Positions 28,332-37,406 are shown, counted from the first letter of the stretch. The stretch is 64,000 nt of DNA from Pseudomonas hamedanensis (GCF_014268595.2 NZ_CP077091.1:3883501-3947500), one strand, 5' to 3'. Notes: generated from the letters alone by a model not told the origin. Translations and numbers: made by a program.

Positions 28332-28430
28332 CCTTTTCGCTGTAGGAAGGATCTTTTTTTCAGGAAAGCCCTCCAAGGACGAACAGCTTTTGGCCAGACT
28401 CCCGGCCGAACCATCACAAGGAAGAGAAAT

Positions 28431-28529
28431 ATGGCTGACGTAAAAGCACCCCAGCGCCTGGATCCGCAGGATATTGTGAAGTGGCTGATGGCGTTGCGCC
28501 GGGCAGTGAAAGCGCAGGGTCTGAAGTAA
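28431..28529 (+). CDS. 32-aa mini-protein in its own transcription unit
   Basis: A 32-codon reading frame with an excellent ribosome site (AAGGAAG at 28418-28424, six bases before ATG). The peptide begins MADVKAPQRLDPQDIVKWLM and ends in a basic helix (ALRRAVKAQGLK), so it should form an amphipathic helix. A promoter-like pair lies about 100 bases upstream and a terminator-like hairpin follows the stop. It sits between sulfur-linked transport genes. The family is not recognised. Confidence 0.6.
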   Translation: MADVKAPQRLDPQDIVKWLMALRRAVKAQGLK

Positions 28530-28539
28530 CGGCCAGATC

Positions 28540-28593
28540 AAAATCGCAGCGCTCAGCCGGTATTACACATCAATCCGGAAGCTGCGATTTTTT
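28540..28593 (+). terminator. Intrinsic terminator of the 32-aa mini-gene
   Basis: AAAATCGCAGC at 28540-28550 pairs with GCTGCGATTTT at 28581-28591, with an inner CCGG/CCGG pairing and a trailing run of T. The loop is long, but the stem and T run fit a terminator 10 bases after the stop codon. Confidence 0.55.
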
Positions 28594-28704
28594 GATCGTT
28601 CCCACGCTCCGCGTGGGAACGCCTCATCGGACGCTCCGCGTTCGGCTGTTGATAGGACGCGGAGCGTCCCGGGCTGCATTCCCACGCGGAGCGTGGGAAC
28701 GATC
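28594..28704. repeat. Paired REP-like repeat (CCCACGCTCCGCGTGGGAA family)
   Basis: GATCGTTCCCACGCTCCGCG opens the unit and its complement closes it. Inner GGACGCTCCGCG and CGCGGAGCGTCC repeats lie between. It separates the mini-gene from the convergent MetQ-like gene. Confidence 0.8.
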
Positions 28705-28732
28705 ACCGCGAAACTCTCTATCGAACACACAC

Positions 28733-28770
28733 AAAAACGCCGATGACCATCGCTGGTCATCGGCGTTTTT
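28733..28770. terminator. Bidirectional terminator after the MetQ-like gene
   Basis: A 17-bp perfect stem, with CGCCGATGACCA/TGGTCATCGGCG flanked by A5 and T5 and a TCGC loop, lies 30 bases past the stop of the - strand MetQ-like gene. The flanking A and T runs let it work in both directions. Confidence 0.88.
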
Positions 28771-28799
28771 ATATGTGCAGCGGATTCCCAAACGTTGAA

Positions 28800-29597
28800 T
28801 CAGAACGCCGGAAGTACAGCGCCGCTGTACTTCTTCTCGATGAACGCTTTGACTTCCGGGCTGGTCAGGGCCTTGGCCAGTTTCTGGATCGCGTCGCTGT
28901 TCTTGTTGTCCTCACGGGCCACCAGGAAGTTCACGTACGGCGAATCGGCGCCTTCGATCAACAGCGCGTCTTTCTGCGGATTGAGCTTGGCTTCCAGCGC
29001 GTAGTTGGTATTGATCATGTCCAGATCAACTTCGTTCAGCACCCGTGGCAGCAGCGCCGATTCCAGTTCCTTGAACTTGAAGTTATGCGGGTTCTTGGCG
29101 ATGTCTTTCGGCGTCGCCACGGCGTTTTTCGGGTCTTTCAGTTCGATCAGGCCGGCCTTCTGCAGCAAGATCAGGGCACGGCCGCTGTTGCTACCTTCGT
29201 TGGGGATGGCGATGGTCGCGCCGTCCGGCAGTTCGGCCAGGGTCTTGTACTTGCTCGAGTAGCCACCGAATGGTTCAACATGGACACCCTGCACGGTCAC
29301 CAGGTACTTGGACTTGTCGTCCTTGTATTTACCCTGGTTGAAGCTGTTCAGGTACGGCAGGGTCTGAAAGTAGTTGGCGTCCAGACGCTTCTCGCCAACC
29401 TGTACGTTGGGCTGCACATAGTCGGTGAAGACTTTGATTTGCAGATCCACGCCTTCTTTGGCCAGCGTCGGCTTGATCAGCTCAAGGATTTCAGCGTGTG
29501 GCACCGGCGTTGCGGCAACCACCAGTTTCTCGCCGGCGTTGGCGAAAGAAGCCGTCAGAGCAGCCGCCAATGCGGTAAACAACAGAACCTTTTTCAT
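28800..29597 (-). CDS. MetQ/NlpA-family ABC substrate-binding protein (second copy)
   Basis: 265 aa with a Sec signal peptide (about residues 1-21, ending ANA) and no lipobox. Family marks are VPHAEILELIKP, FTDYVQPN..V..K.LDANYFQTLPYL and ATIAIPNEGSNSGRALILLQ. It is a stand-alone binding protein with no permease or ATPase next to it, so it may feed the MetN/MetI-like pair at 9.9-11.7 kb or another system. A strong terminator follows. A GGAATATGAAGCT motif lies about 130 bases upstream of its start. Confidence 0.85.
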   Translation of the reverse strand: MKKVLLFTALAAALTASFANAGEKLVVAATPVPHAEILELIKPTLAKEGVDLQIKVFTDYVQPNVQVGEKRLDANYFQTLPYLNSFNQGKYKDDKSKYLVTVQGVHVEPFGGYSSKYKTLAELPDGATIAIPNEGSNSGRALILLQKAGLIELKDPKNAVATPKDIAKNPHNFKFKELESALLPRVLNEVDLDMINTNYALEAKLNPQKDALLIEGADSPYVNFLVAREDNKNSDAIQKLAKALTSPEVKAFIEKKYSGAVLPAF

Positions 29598-29689
29598 GCA
29601 GTGTCCTTATCGAAAATCACGGTCGTCATCGACGACGGCATTAATACGTGTGCCAGTGAAGTGATATCGCTGGCGTGAGGCGGACAATA

Positions 29690-29761
29690 CCGGGATTTTT
29701 TATTCCCGGACAATAACGTTTATTCAGCTTCATATTCCATTTTGTTCATGTTGAACAAAAT
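29690..29761 (-). promoter_or_regulatory. Operator-like dyads upstream of the MetQ-like gene
   Basis: Three elements lie between the MetQ-like gene and the AAA+ regulator gene. CCGGGA/TCCCGG forms a dyad at 29690-29709 flanked by direct GGACAATA repeats. GGAATATGAAGCT on the - strand (29726-29738) matches motifs at 28313 and 31394. ATTTTGTTCA-TGT-TGAACAAAAT is a perfect 10-bp inverted repeat at 29739-29761. The last could be an operator or a weak 3' end of the regulator gene. Confidence 0.45.
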
Positions 29762-29763
29762 GG

Positions 29764-30696
29764 TCACAGCCCCTCGCTCAAGCGAATCAGGAGCTCTTTC
29801 AATGCCTTACGCTCAGCAGCGCTGCCGCCGATGTTGATTTGCTTCACCAGACGTTCGATGTGAAGCGGCGGCGCAGACGCTTCGGGCAGATTGAGATGCT
29901 CCGGCAGGATCTCATCGCCAGTGCTGACCAACAGGGCGAAGTGAATGACGTTTTCCAGCTCGCGGGTATTGCCCGGCCAGGCATGTTGCTCAAGCACGTG
30001 CTGCGCCGCTTCGCTGATCAACGGCACAGGCAAGGCGAGGCGCTGGCTGTAGATGCCGAGGAAATACTCGGCCAGAGGCAAGATATCGCCGGTTCGCGCA
30101 CGCAACGCCGGCAATTCCAGATGGCCCTCGCTGAGGTAGTGATAGAGCCGCTCGTGGAATTTTCCGGCGTCCACAGCCTGGGCCAGATCGATGCTGGTCG
30201 CTGCGACCAGACGGACATCCACCGGGCTCGGCTGAGGCGCGCCGACGCGGGTTACTTCGTGATTTTCCAGCGCCGCAAGCAATTTGATCTGGATCGGCAG
30301 CGGCAAGTCGCCGATTTCATCCAGGTACAAAGTGCCACCATTGGCCGAACCGAACCAGCCAGCGCGACTGCTGGCCGAACCGCTGTAGCTGCCGGCGGCA
30401 TAGCCGAACAATTCGGCATCGGCGTAGGTCGGGCTGATGGCCCCGCAGTTGACCGAGACGAACAGACCGCTGCGATCACTGGCGCGGTGGATATGCCGGG
30501 CGAGCAGTTCTTTACCGGTGCCGGTCTCGCCGCGAATCAATACGGAAAGCGAGCGCGGTGCCAATTGTTCGAGTTCTTCGCGCAACTGACGCGAGCGCGG
30601 ATCGACAAACACCAGCGCCTTGGCGCGAATGCTCAGGGGGCTTTTTTCCGCATCGGGAAAGGTCAGCAACGGCTGGCCGAACGTTTCGAAACTCAT
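29764..30696 (-). CDS. Truncated sigma-54-activator-like AAA+ protein without DNA-binding domain
   Basis: 310 aa. It consists almost only of the central AAA+ domain of bacterial enhancer-binding proteins: Walker A GETGTGKE (residues 56-63), Walker B GTLYLDEIGD (121-130) and the WPGNTRELENVI sensor/arginine region. The sigma-54 contact loop, normally GAFTGA, reads GSYSGS (102-107). There is no N-terminal sensor domain and only about 40 residues after the AAA+ domain, with no Fis-type helix-turn-helix. It may act with a partner or have lost promoter activation. It lies in the sulfur cluster after the hydrolase gene. Confidence 0.75.
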   Translation of the reverse strand: MSFETFGQPLLTFPDAEKSPLSIRAKALVFVDPRSRQLREELEQLAPRSLSVLIRGETGTGKELLARHIHRASDRSGLFVSVNCGAISPTYADAELFGYAAGSYSGSASSRAGWFGSANGGTLYLDEIGDLPLPIQIKLLAALENHEVTRVGAPQPSPVDVRLVAATSIDLAQAVDAGKFHERLYHYLSEGHLELPALRARTGDILPLAEYFLGIYSQRLALPVPLISEAAQHVLEQHAWPGNTRELENVIHFALLVSTGDEILPEHLNLPEASAPPLHIERLVKQINIGGSAAERKALKELLIRLSEGL

Positions 30697-30747
30697 GGCA
30701 GACTCCCGCCCAAACCGCCTGGAGGCGGCGGCGTTGAAAAAAAGAAA

Positions 30748-31329
30748 TCAGGCGCGCCGGCGGGCGTGATGCTCCATGCGGTTTTGCAGGCGGTAGAGGT
30801 AAGCAAACCCCTGCTCCCAACGCTGGTGCCCGGATTTGACATTGATGTGCCCGGCACCGGCGAGAATCCCCGCCTCGGCGCCCCAGTTGCGCGCCAGCTC
30901 CAACGCACGTGGCGCACTCACGGCGGCGTCGTTGTCGGAGCCGACGACTTGACTGGGAAAGGGCAGCAAATCGGTGGGAATCGGCGCAAAGTTGCGCAGC
31001 GCCGGAGCACAGGCCGGGCGTTCGACATCCGCCGGGGCGACCAGCAAGGCACCGCGTACCTGACGCAGGTAGTGCAGCGGCGCGGTGGCCGCCCAATGGG
31101 CAACGGTGATGCAGCCGAGGCTGTGCGCAATGAGAATTACCGGCGTGCTGTCCGCGGCGATCGCTTCGGCCAGGGCCGCGACCCAGTCTTCGCGGCGCGG
31201 CGTCAGCCAGTCGGCTTGCTCGACCCGGGCGCTGTTGGGCAGGCTGTTTTGCCAGTGGGTTTGCCAATGGTCATCTGGCGATCCTTGCCAGCCCGGCACA
31301 ATCAGGTAGCGGATTGATTCGTTGCGCAT
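30748..31329 (-). CDS. RBBP9/YdeN-family alpha/beta hydrolase
   Basis: 193 aa small serine hydrolase. The nucleophile is Ser70 in AHSLG, the acid is in VGSDND (about 132-134), and the histidine is His161 in GAGHIN. The start VPGWQGSPDDHWQTHW is characteristic of the family. The substrate is unknown. It is followed by the AAA+ regulator gene and preceded by an AT-rich region with the shared sulfur-type motif, so it is probably induced with the tau genes. Confidence 0.84.
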   Translation of the reverse strand: MRNESIRYLIVPGWQGSPDDHWQTHWQNSLPNSARVEQADWLTPRREDWVAALAEAIAADSTPVILIAHSLGCITVAHWAATAPLHYLRQVRGALLVAPADVERPACAPALRNFAPIPTDLLPFPSQVVGSDNDAAVSAPRALELARNWGAEAGILAGAGHINVKSGHQRWEQGFAYLYRLQNRMEHHARRRA

Positions 31330-31377
31330 GGGGAGCTCTCCTGCGTCGTGTCTGTTCGTGACCGAGTATAGGGAGAG

Positions 31378-31425
31378 GATTTATATTCGTTAAGGAATAA
31401 GAAGCTATTTATTAATATCTTGCTG
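31378..31425 (-). promoter_or_regulatory. AT-rich control region with sulfur-type motif upstream of the hydrolase gene
   Basis: AAGGAATAAGAAGCTATTTA starts at 31392 and sits about 60 bases before the hydrolase start. It differs by one inserted G from the motif at 28311. Flanking TATATTCG and TTAATATC make the region AT-rich. A CysB-type site is a reasonable guess. Confidence 0.4.
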
Positions 31426-31488
31426 GAATATCAAATTTGTCGCGACATCTGGAATGCTTCCCTGAAGCCAGGGCCATTCGCGATGCGC

Positions 31489-32331
31489 TCAGCGGAAAAA
31501 CGGCACGTCGCCCAGCACCGTGGCGCGTTGCATTACTCGCCGCGCCGGTCGGTAGTCATCCACGGCGTAATGTTGCGTCACGCGGTTGTCCCAAAACGCA
31601 ATATCGTCCTGCTGCCAACGCCAGCGCACCGTAAATTCCGGTCGGGTGGCATGGGCGAAGAGAAACTTCAGGATCGCCTCGCTCTCGGTCTCCGACAGCT
31701 CATTGATCTTCGAGGTGAAGCCCTCGTTGACGAACAGCGAACGTCGCCCGCTGACCGGATGGGTGCGAATCACCGGGTGTGACAGCGGTGGATTCTTGCG
31801 CCGCGCCTCCTCCCACTGCGCCAGCGCATCGGGCGTGTTGCCGTAGCGTTCGAGCGGAAACGAGCGGGTGAAATCGTGGGTCGCGGTCAGGCCTTCAAGC
31901 AAGCTTTTCAGCGGTGCCGACAACGCCTCATACGCGGCAATGCCGCTGGCCCACAAGGTATCGCCGCCGTACGCCGGCAACAACTTGGCGCTGAGCACCG
32001 CGCCCATCGCCGGCGTTGGCAGGAAGGTCACGTCGGTGTGCCAGATGGCGTTGTCACGCACGTCGGTGACAGCGGTGTCGAGGATCAGAACTTCCGGTTG
32101 TTCCGGCACGTTCGGGTAGATCGGGTGGATGTGCAGGTCGCCGAAATAATGCGCGAAACGTGCCTGCTGCGCCGGCTCGATCGGCTGATTGCGAAAGAAC
32201 AGCACTTGATACTTGAGCAGCGCCTGCTCGATGGCGTCGCGGGTTGGCGGGTTCAACGGCTGGCTGATGTCGACGCCGTCGATTTGCGCGCCGAGGGCCG
32301 AGCTTAATGGGGTGATATTGAGGGTGCTCAT
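31489..32331 (-). CDS. tauD: Taurine dioxygenase
   Basis: 280 aa Fe(II)/2-oxoglutarate dioxygenase. Iron ligands are His98 and Asp100 (WHTD) and His254 (TQHYAVDDY); Arg265 should bind 2-oxoglutarate. Spacing matches E. coli TauD within one residue. It hydroxylates taurine next to the sulfonate so that sulfite and aminoacetaldehyde are released. The ATG at 32331 ([10 protein letters not shown]) is preferred over an upstream in-frame ATG at 32361. It follows tauC but is separated from it by a REP pair. Confidence 0.88.
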   Translation of the reverse strand: MSTLNITPLSSALGAQIDGVDISQPLNPPTRDAIEQALLKYQVLFFRNQPIEPAQQARFAHYFGDLHIHPIYPNVPEQPEVLILDTAVTDVRDNAIWHTDVTFLPTPAMGAVLSAKLLPAYGGDTLWASGIAAYEALSAPLKSLLEGLTATHDFTRSFPLERYGNTPDALAQWEEARRKNPPLSHPVIRTHPVSGRRSLFVNEGFTSKINELSETESEAILKFLFAHATRPEFTVRWRWQQDDIAFWDNRVTQHYAVDDYRPARRVMQRATVLGDVPFFR

Positions 32332-32366
32332 GGTGGTTCTCTTCGAATTCGGGGGATTCAAGCTTT

Positions 32367-32457
32367 TGTAGGAGTGAGCCTGCTCGCGATTCAGGCAGAC
32401 CGGCGACTCACTGGTGACTGAAACACCGACATCGCGAGCAGGCTCACTCCTACAAGG
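32367..32457. repeat. Paired REP-like inverted repeat between tauC and tauD
   Basis: TGTAGGAGTGAGCCTGCTCG on the left, its complement CGAGCAGGCTCACTCCTACA on the right, about 50 bases between. The stem is near perfect. It splits the tau operon before tauD and may lower TauD mRNA relative to the importer. Confidence 0.82.
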
Positions 32458-32472
32458 GATTCACAGCACATT

Positions 32473-33306
32473 TCAGTGCGCCTGGCCGTGCCACGGCACC
32501 AGTTTGCGTTGCAACGCGCGCAGGCCCATTTCCATGGCGAAGGCAATCAGGGCAATGACCAGAATCCCCAGCACCACCACGTCGGTGACCAGAAACTGCG
32601 CGGCCGACTGCACCATGAAGCCCAAACCGCTGGTGGCGGCGATCAGTTCGGCGGCAACCAGGGTTGACCAGCCCACCCCCAGGCCGATGCGCACGCCGGT
32701 GAGGATATCCGGCAATGCACTGGGCAAAATCACATGGCGAATCAGTTGCGCGCGAGTGGCGCCCAACGACTGCGCCGCGCGCAATTTCGCCGGGTCTACG
32801 GTGCGCACGCCGGTCGCGGTGGCGATGGCAATCGGCGCGAAAATCGCCAGATAGATGAGCAGCACTTTCGACAGCTCGCCGATGCCGCACCAGATCACGA
32901 TCAGCGGCAGATAGGCCAGCGGTGGAATCGGTCGGTAGAACTCGATCAGCGGATCGAGCACACCCCGGGCGATGCGATTGGCACCAATGGCGATGCCCAC
33001 CGGCACTGCCGTGAGAATCGCAAAGACCAGGCCCAGACCGATGCGACTCAGGCTCGCGCCCAAGTGCTGCCACAAGGTGGAATCCATGTATCCGGAAGTC
33101 GCCAGCAGCCAGCCTTTTTGCAGCACGGCGGAGGGTGGCGGCAGGAACAGCGGTTCGATCAGACCGGTAGCAGTCACCGCCCACCAGATCGCCAACAGGG
33201 CAAAGAGGGTCAACAAGCTGATCCAGCGTGTACTCAGGCTGCGGCGCACAGGGAGGATCACCGAAGGCGTCTTTACCGTCGCAGCGCTTACGTCGTAACT
33301 GCTCAT
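32473..33306 (-). CDS. tauC: Taurine ABC transporter, permease
   Basis: 277 aa inner-membrane permease of the SsuC/TauC type. The EAA-like loop is [20 protein letters not shown], and the [20 protein letters not shown] segment is typical of the taurine/nitrate class. About six membrane helices are visible. It overlaps tauB by four bases. It imports taurine under sulfate limitation. Confidence 0.88.
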   Translation of the reverse strand: MSSYDVSAATVKTPSVILPVRRSLSTRWISLLTLFALLAIWWAVTATGLIEPLFLPPPSAVLQKGWLLATSGYMDSTLWQHLGASLSRIGLGLVFAILTAVPVGIAIGANRIARGVLDPLIEFYRPIPPLAYLPLIVIWCGIGELSKVLLIYLAIFAPIAIATATGVRTVDPAKLRAAQSLGATRAQLIRHVILPSALPDILTGVRIGLGVGWSTLVAAELIAATSGLGFMVQSAAQFLVTDVVVLGILVIALIAFAMEMGLRALQRKLVPWHGQAH

Positions 33307-34097
33307 GCGCGCTCCTGCCGATGCACGGCACTGCGTTGCGAAAACACTTTGCTCAGCACGTGCTCGCGGGTTTCGATGAAAAGCGGATCGGACTTGATCG
33401 CCCGGGCCGGCTCGCCAGCGGCATAACGCTGACCGAAGTCCAGCGCCAGACGCTCAACGATCTGCCCCGGATTCGGCGCCAGCAAAATCAGATCCGTGGC
33501 GAGGAATACCGCCTCTTCAATGTCGTGGGTAATCAGAAAAACCGGTTTGGCGGTGCGCTGCCAGACTTGCAGCAACAGCTCCTGCATCTGCTCGCGGGTG
33601 AACGCGTCGAGGGCGCCGAACGGCTCGTCCATCAGCAGCACCCGAGGGTCGGCGGCGAGGGCACGAGCAAGGCCGACACGCTGTTTCTGGCCGCCGGAAA
33701 GCTGCCAGATGCGCCGCTCTTCGAAACCGGCCAGATCGACCAGCGCAAGCATTTCACGGGCGCGCTGTTCGCGTTTGGGCTTGGCGACGCCGGCCAGTTC
33801 CAGGCCAAACGCGACGTTGCCCAGCACATTCTGCCAAGGCAGCAAGGCGTCATCCTGGAACACCACGCCGCGCTCGGCGCTCGGGCCTTTGACCGGCACG
33901 CCATCGAGGGTAATGCGCCCGGCGCTCGGATCGACAAAACCGGCGATCAGGTTCAACAGCGAAGTCTTGCCACTGCCGGACGGGCCAAGGGCGACCAGCA
34001 ACTGCCGGGGTCCCAGGGTCAGAGAAATATCCGCCAACACAGGTTCCGGGCTGCCCGGGTACTGTGCGCTGATGCGCTCCAGCTGTAGCAAGGCCAT
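33303..34097 (-). CDS. tauB: Taurine ABC transporter, ATP-binding protein
   Basis: 264 aa ABC ATPase. The ATG at 34097 ([10 protein letters not shown]) has GGGAG upstream; the in-frame extension back to 34241 would run far into tauA and is rejected. Walker A is GPSGSGKTS (residues 38-46), the Q-loop [14 protein letters not shown] is typical for TauB/SsuB, the signature is LSGGQKQR and Walker B is [12 protein letters not shown]. It sits between tauA and tauC. Confidence 0.88.
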   Translation of the reverse strand: MALLQLERISAQYPGSPEPVLADISLTLGPRQLLVALGPSGSGKTSLLNLIAGFVDPSAGRITLDGVPVKGPSAERGVVFQDDALLPWQNVLGNVAFGLELAGVAKPKREQRAREMLALVDLAGFEERRIWQLSGGQKQRVGLARALAADPRVLLMDEPFGALDAFTREQMQELLLQVWQRTAKPVFLITHDIEEAVFLATDLILLAPNPGQIVERLALDFGQRYAAGEPARAIKSDPLFIETREHVLSKVFSQRSAVHRQERA

Positions 34098-34113
34098 CGC
34101 GGTCGACTCCCGA

Positions 34114-35091
34114 TCAGTTAGTGATGTATTTGGCGCTGACGTACGGCGCGTAGTCCGGCAGCACCGCCTCGACTTTGCCCTGCTCCTTGAGGAACACGGC
34201 CGTGTCGGTGATGGCTTTGGTGGTCGGCGCACCGAGGTCACTGACCTGATCCGCCGCCAGCGGGTAGACGTTGCCTTGCAGCAGCAACGGAATGTCGCTG
34301 GCCTTGGCGCCGGAGAGTTTCACCAGTTTGTCGACGTTGGACTGATTGGCGAGCCAGGCTTTCGGATCCTTGCGGTAGTCGGCGTAGGCGTCCAGGGTGA
34401 CTTTGGCGAATGCAGTGACGATTTCCGGGTGCTTCTCGGCGAAGTCTTTGCGCACAATCCACGCATCGAAGGTCGGCGCGCCGAATTTGGCCAGTTCGCC
34501 AGAGGTGATCAGCACTTTGCCGTTTTCCTTGGCGACGCCGAGCGCCGGGTCCCAGACGTAAGTGGCATCGATATCACCGCGTTTCCACGCCGCGATGATC
34601 GCCGGCGGAGCGAGGTTGAGTACGGTGACCTTCGACGGATCGATGTTCCAGTGCTTCAGCGCTGCCAGCAGGCTGTAGTGCCCAGTGGACACGAACGGCA
34701 CAGCGATTTTCTTGCCGATCAGATCTTGCGGGGTTTTGATGCCGGAACCCTCACGCGCGACCAGGGCTTCAGCGGCGCCGATCTGCGTGGCAATGAGGAA
34801 CGTTTCGACCGGGACTTTGCGGGTGATCGCGGCGGTCAGCGGGCTGGAACCGAGGTAGCCAATCTGCACATCGCCGGACGCGATGGCGGCGATGATGTCG
34901 GCGCCGTTGTCGAATTTGCGCCAGCTGATATCGGCACGGGTGGCTTTTTCGTAGGCGCCATCGGCCTGAGCGACTTTCGCCGGATCAACGGTGGTTTGGT
35001 AGGCGACGGTGAGGTCGGCGGCCTGAGCGAGGAAACTTGCGGCCGCCAGCGAAGCGGCGGCGAGCAGGCGAAGCGGGACATTCAGTTTCAA
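34114..35091 (-). CDS. tauA: Taurine ABC transporter, periplasmic binding protein
   Basis: 325 aa with a Sec signal peptide (about residues 1-24, ending AQA). The mature part has [40 protein letters not shown] and [10 protein letters not shown], all standard for TauA. It captures taurine for TauBC. A control motif shared with the sfnB promoter lies about 70 bases upstream. Confidence 0.88.
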   Translation of the reverse strand: MKLNVPLRLLAAASLAAASFLAQAADLTVAYQTTVDPAKVAQADGAYEKATRADISWRKFDNGADIIAAIASGDVQIGYLGSSPLTAAITRKVPVETFLIATQIGAAEALVAREGSGIKTPQDLIGKKIAVPFVSTGHYSLLAALKHWNIDPSKVTVLNLAPPAIIAAWKRGDIDATYVWDPALGVAKENGKVLITSGELAKFGAPTFDAWIVRKDFAEKHPEIVTAFAKVTLDAYADYRKDPKAWLANQSNVDKLVKLSGAKASDIPLLLQGNVYPLAADQVSDLGAPTTKAITDTAVFLKEQGKVEAVLPDYAPYVSAKYITN

Positions 35092-35157
35092 TTGGGAGCT
35101 CCATATCAGGCGACCGAGCGTCGGCGTGAATGGAGACTAAATGATCTAAGAATCTAG

Positions 35158-35178
35158 AAATAAATAACTTTTTAGAAT
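35158..35178 (-). promoter_or_regulatory. Candidate sulfur-starvation motif upstream of tauA
   Basis: On the - strand the site reads ATTC-TAAAAAGTTA-TTTATTT, matching the sfnB upstream motif at 4983-5004 apart from small insertions and in the same orientation to its gene. It is probably a CysB-type activator site. Confidence 0.4.
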
Positions 35179-35214
35179 GAGCTTATGAGCGGAAAAATCT
35201 AAGCGCAGCCGACC

Positions 35215-35318
35215 GATCGTTCCCACGCTCTGCGTGGGAATGCAGCCGGTGACGCTCCGCGTCACATGGGACGCAGAGCGTCCCTTGAGGCGTTACCACG
35301 CGGAGCGTGGGAACGATC
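35215..35318. repeat. Paired REP-like repeat (CCCACGCTCTGCGTGGGAA family)
   Basis: GATCGTTCCCACGCTCTGCG and the inverted ending GCGTGGGAACGATC enclose inner GACGCTCCGCGTC and GACGCAGAGCGTC repeats. It lies in the 414-base region between gshA and tauA. Confidence 0.8.
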
Positions 35319-35362
35319 ATGTACGAGCGAGAAAATCTAAGCGCAGTTGGCGGTTGGCACCT

Positions 35363-35495
35363 GTGGCGAGGGAGCTTGCTCCCGCTGGAGGCCGAAGGAC
35401 TCCCACCTCCATTCATCACGTTGCGTCGGGTGCACCGGGTTGAATGAGTTGACGACTGCTGCGCAGCCGAGCGGGAGCAAGCTCCCTCGCCACAG
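35363..35495. repeat. Paired REP-like inverted repeat (GTGGCGAGGGAGC family)
   Basis: GTGGCGAGGGAGCTTGCTCC and its complement are about 90 bases apart. It starts 10 bases after the gshA stop on the - strand and can serve as the 3' end of gshA mRNA. Together with the previous repeat it fills most of the gshA-tauA intergenic region. Confidence 0.8.
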
Positions 35496-35505
35496 GGGAA
35501 TTTGC

Positions 35506-37089
35506 TCAGTTGCTGATGGCGAGGATGCTCGCCTGATACGCCCCGACAAACACATCAAAATCGCCAACCTCGTTCTGCTCAAGCTCGGTCTGCTGCGCCA
35601 GCGACGCGCGCGCCAGCTCTTCGAACTTCGCCTGTTCATCCGCAGCCAATGGCTCGCTGCGAAAAAATTCGGCATGCGCCTGGCTCTGGCGCAGGGAGAA
35701 TTGCGCAAAGCTTTCCTTGTGCTCGGCCATCGCCGCCAGCACCTGCGCCGATGGCGTCAGGGACGGGTCGCTGACTTTCGCCAACTGCGCATCCAGTGCC
35801 TTGCTGTGCGCATCACCGCCAACGCTTTGGTCCAGCAGCGCGGCCAGCGGAGCAATCTGTTCAAGCAATTCGGCGGCCCACTGTTTCATCTCGACCGGCT
35901 GACCGTCACGCTGCAATTGCAGGCCCGGACGGCGACCTTCCTTGACCACGCTGAGGAAGTTTGACGTGGCATTGCCGCAGGTGGTGTTGGTCAGCAGCGG
36001 ACTGTCGTTCAGTGCGCAATACAGCAGGAACGCGTCGATGAAACGCGACTCGGTGAGGTCGATGCCCATCGGCAGGAAGGGGTTGATGTCCAGGCAACGC
36101 ACTTCGACGTACTGGATGCCGCGCGCCATCAGCGCCTGGATCGGCCGCTCGCCGGTGTACGTCACACGTTTGGGGCGGATGTTGGAGTAGTACTCGTTTT
36201 CGATCTGCAGGATGTTGGTGTTGAGCTGGACCCACTCGCCATCCTTGTGCGTACCGACTTCGACGTACGGCGCGTACGGCGTGGCTACGGCTTTGCGCAG
36301 GCTGTCGGTGTAGCTCGCCAGGTCGTTGTAGCACGGCGTCAGGCCGGCCTGGGCGTTGCTCTGATAACCGAGATCGCTCATGCGCAGGCTGGTGGCGTAC
36401 GGCAGATACAGCGTGTCCGGATCGAGCTGTTCCAACTGATGCGAACGGCCGCGCAGGAAACCGGCATCCAGCGCCGGCGATGCCCCGAACAGGTACATCA
36501 GCAGCCAGCTGTAGCGACGGAAGTTACGGATCAGGGCGATGTAAGACACTGACTGGAAATCGCGGTCCGTACCGACGAAACCTTCGGCCTCGCGCAACAG
36601 CGGCCAGAGTTGTTCCGGCAGCGAGAAATTGTAGTGAATCCCGGCGATGCACTGCATGGTCTTGCCATACCGCAGGGCCAGGCCCTTGCGGTAGACGTAC
36701 TTGAGCTGACCGATGTTGGAGGTGCCGTAATAGGCGATCGGGATGTCTTCCTCGGCCGGCAACGGGCACGGCATCGATGGACTCCACAAGTACTCGTTGC
36801 CGAGCTTGCTGTAGGCAAAACGGTGAATCTTGTCCAGGCTCGCCAGCGTGTCGGCAGGGTTCGGCAAGGCCGGCGTGATGAATTCCAGCAGCGACTCGGA
36901 GTAGTCGGTGGTGATCTGTTCGTTGGTCAGCGCGGAACCCAGGGCTTCGGGGTGCGGCGTTTGCGCCAGGCGACCTTCGCTGGTCACGCGCAGGCATTCA
37001 CGTTCGATACCGTGCAGGCACTGCTTGAGCAGGGAGAGGTTAGCGCGCTCGCCGAGCAGAGCCAGGCGGCGGTTGAGAAGTTCGCTCAA
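35506..37089 (-). CDS. gshA: Glutamate-cysteine ligase
   Basis: 527 aa with a likely TTG start at 37089: AAGGA lies exactly seven bases before it, and the resulting N-terminus ([13 protein letters not shown]) and length fit Pseudomonas GshA. A GTG five codons earlier (37104) has no ribosome site. The enzyme joins L-glutamate and L-cysteine with ATP, the first step of glutathione synthesis. Visible family regions are [35 protein letters not shown] and [17 protein letters not shown]. It is a cysteine consumer next to sulfur-supply genes. Confidence 0.9.
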   Translation of the reverse strand: MSELLNRRLALLGERANLSLLKQCLHGIERECLRVTSEGRLAQTPHPEALGSALTNEQITTDYSESLLEFITPALPNPADTLASLDKIHRFAYSKLGNEYLWSPSMPCPLPAEEDIPIAYYGTSNIGQLKYVYRKGLALRYGKTMQCIAGIHYNFSLPEQLWPLLREAEGFVGTDRDFQSVSYIALIRNFRRYSWLLMYLFGASPALDAGFLRGRSHQLEQLDPDTLYLPYATSLRMSDLGYQSNAQAGLTPCYNDLASYTDSLRKAVATPYAPYVEVGTHKDGEWVQLNTNILQIENEYYSNIRPKRVTYTGERPIQALMARGIQYVEVRCLDINPFLPMGIDLTESRFIDAFLLYCALNDSPLLTNTTCGNATSNFLSVVKEGRRPGLQLQRDGQPVEMKQWAAELLEQIAPLAALLDQSVGGDAHSKALDAQLAKVSDPSLTPSAQVLAAMAEHKESFAQFSLRQSQAHAEFFRSEPLAADEQAKFEELARASLAQQTELEQNEVGDFDVFVGAYQASILAISN

Positions 37090-37259
37090 TTTGGATTCCT
37101 TCACGCGTCAGTCGCCCCAATATGGGGGTGGGCAGGACGGTCTACAAGGGTGAAGTTGAAACTGGCGTTATCGCCTGGTTTTTTAGCCTCAAAAGGCACT
37201 TTCGAACCGCCGACTTCAATCCCTGAATCTGGCAGATGCACGCGAAGATCATGCAATAC

Positions 37260-37350
37260 CTGTGGGAGCGGGCTTGCTCGCGAGGGCGGAGTGTCAGCCA
37301 ATATAAAGTCACCTGACACACCGCCTTCGCGAGCAAGCCCGCTCCCACAG
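37260..37350. repeat. Paired REP-like inverted repeat (GTGGGAGCGGGCTTGCTCGCG family)
   Basis: CTGTGGGAGCGGGCTTGCTC and its complement are separated by about 45 bases. It lies in the ~320-base space between the gshA start and the thioesterase stop. The rest of that space shows no gene. Confidence 0.82.
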
Positions 37351-37406
37351 AAAAACTCGACGCTGCGATCACAGCGCCGAAATTAACTCAAAATGATGAG
37401 CAACAT

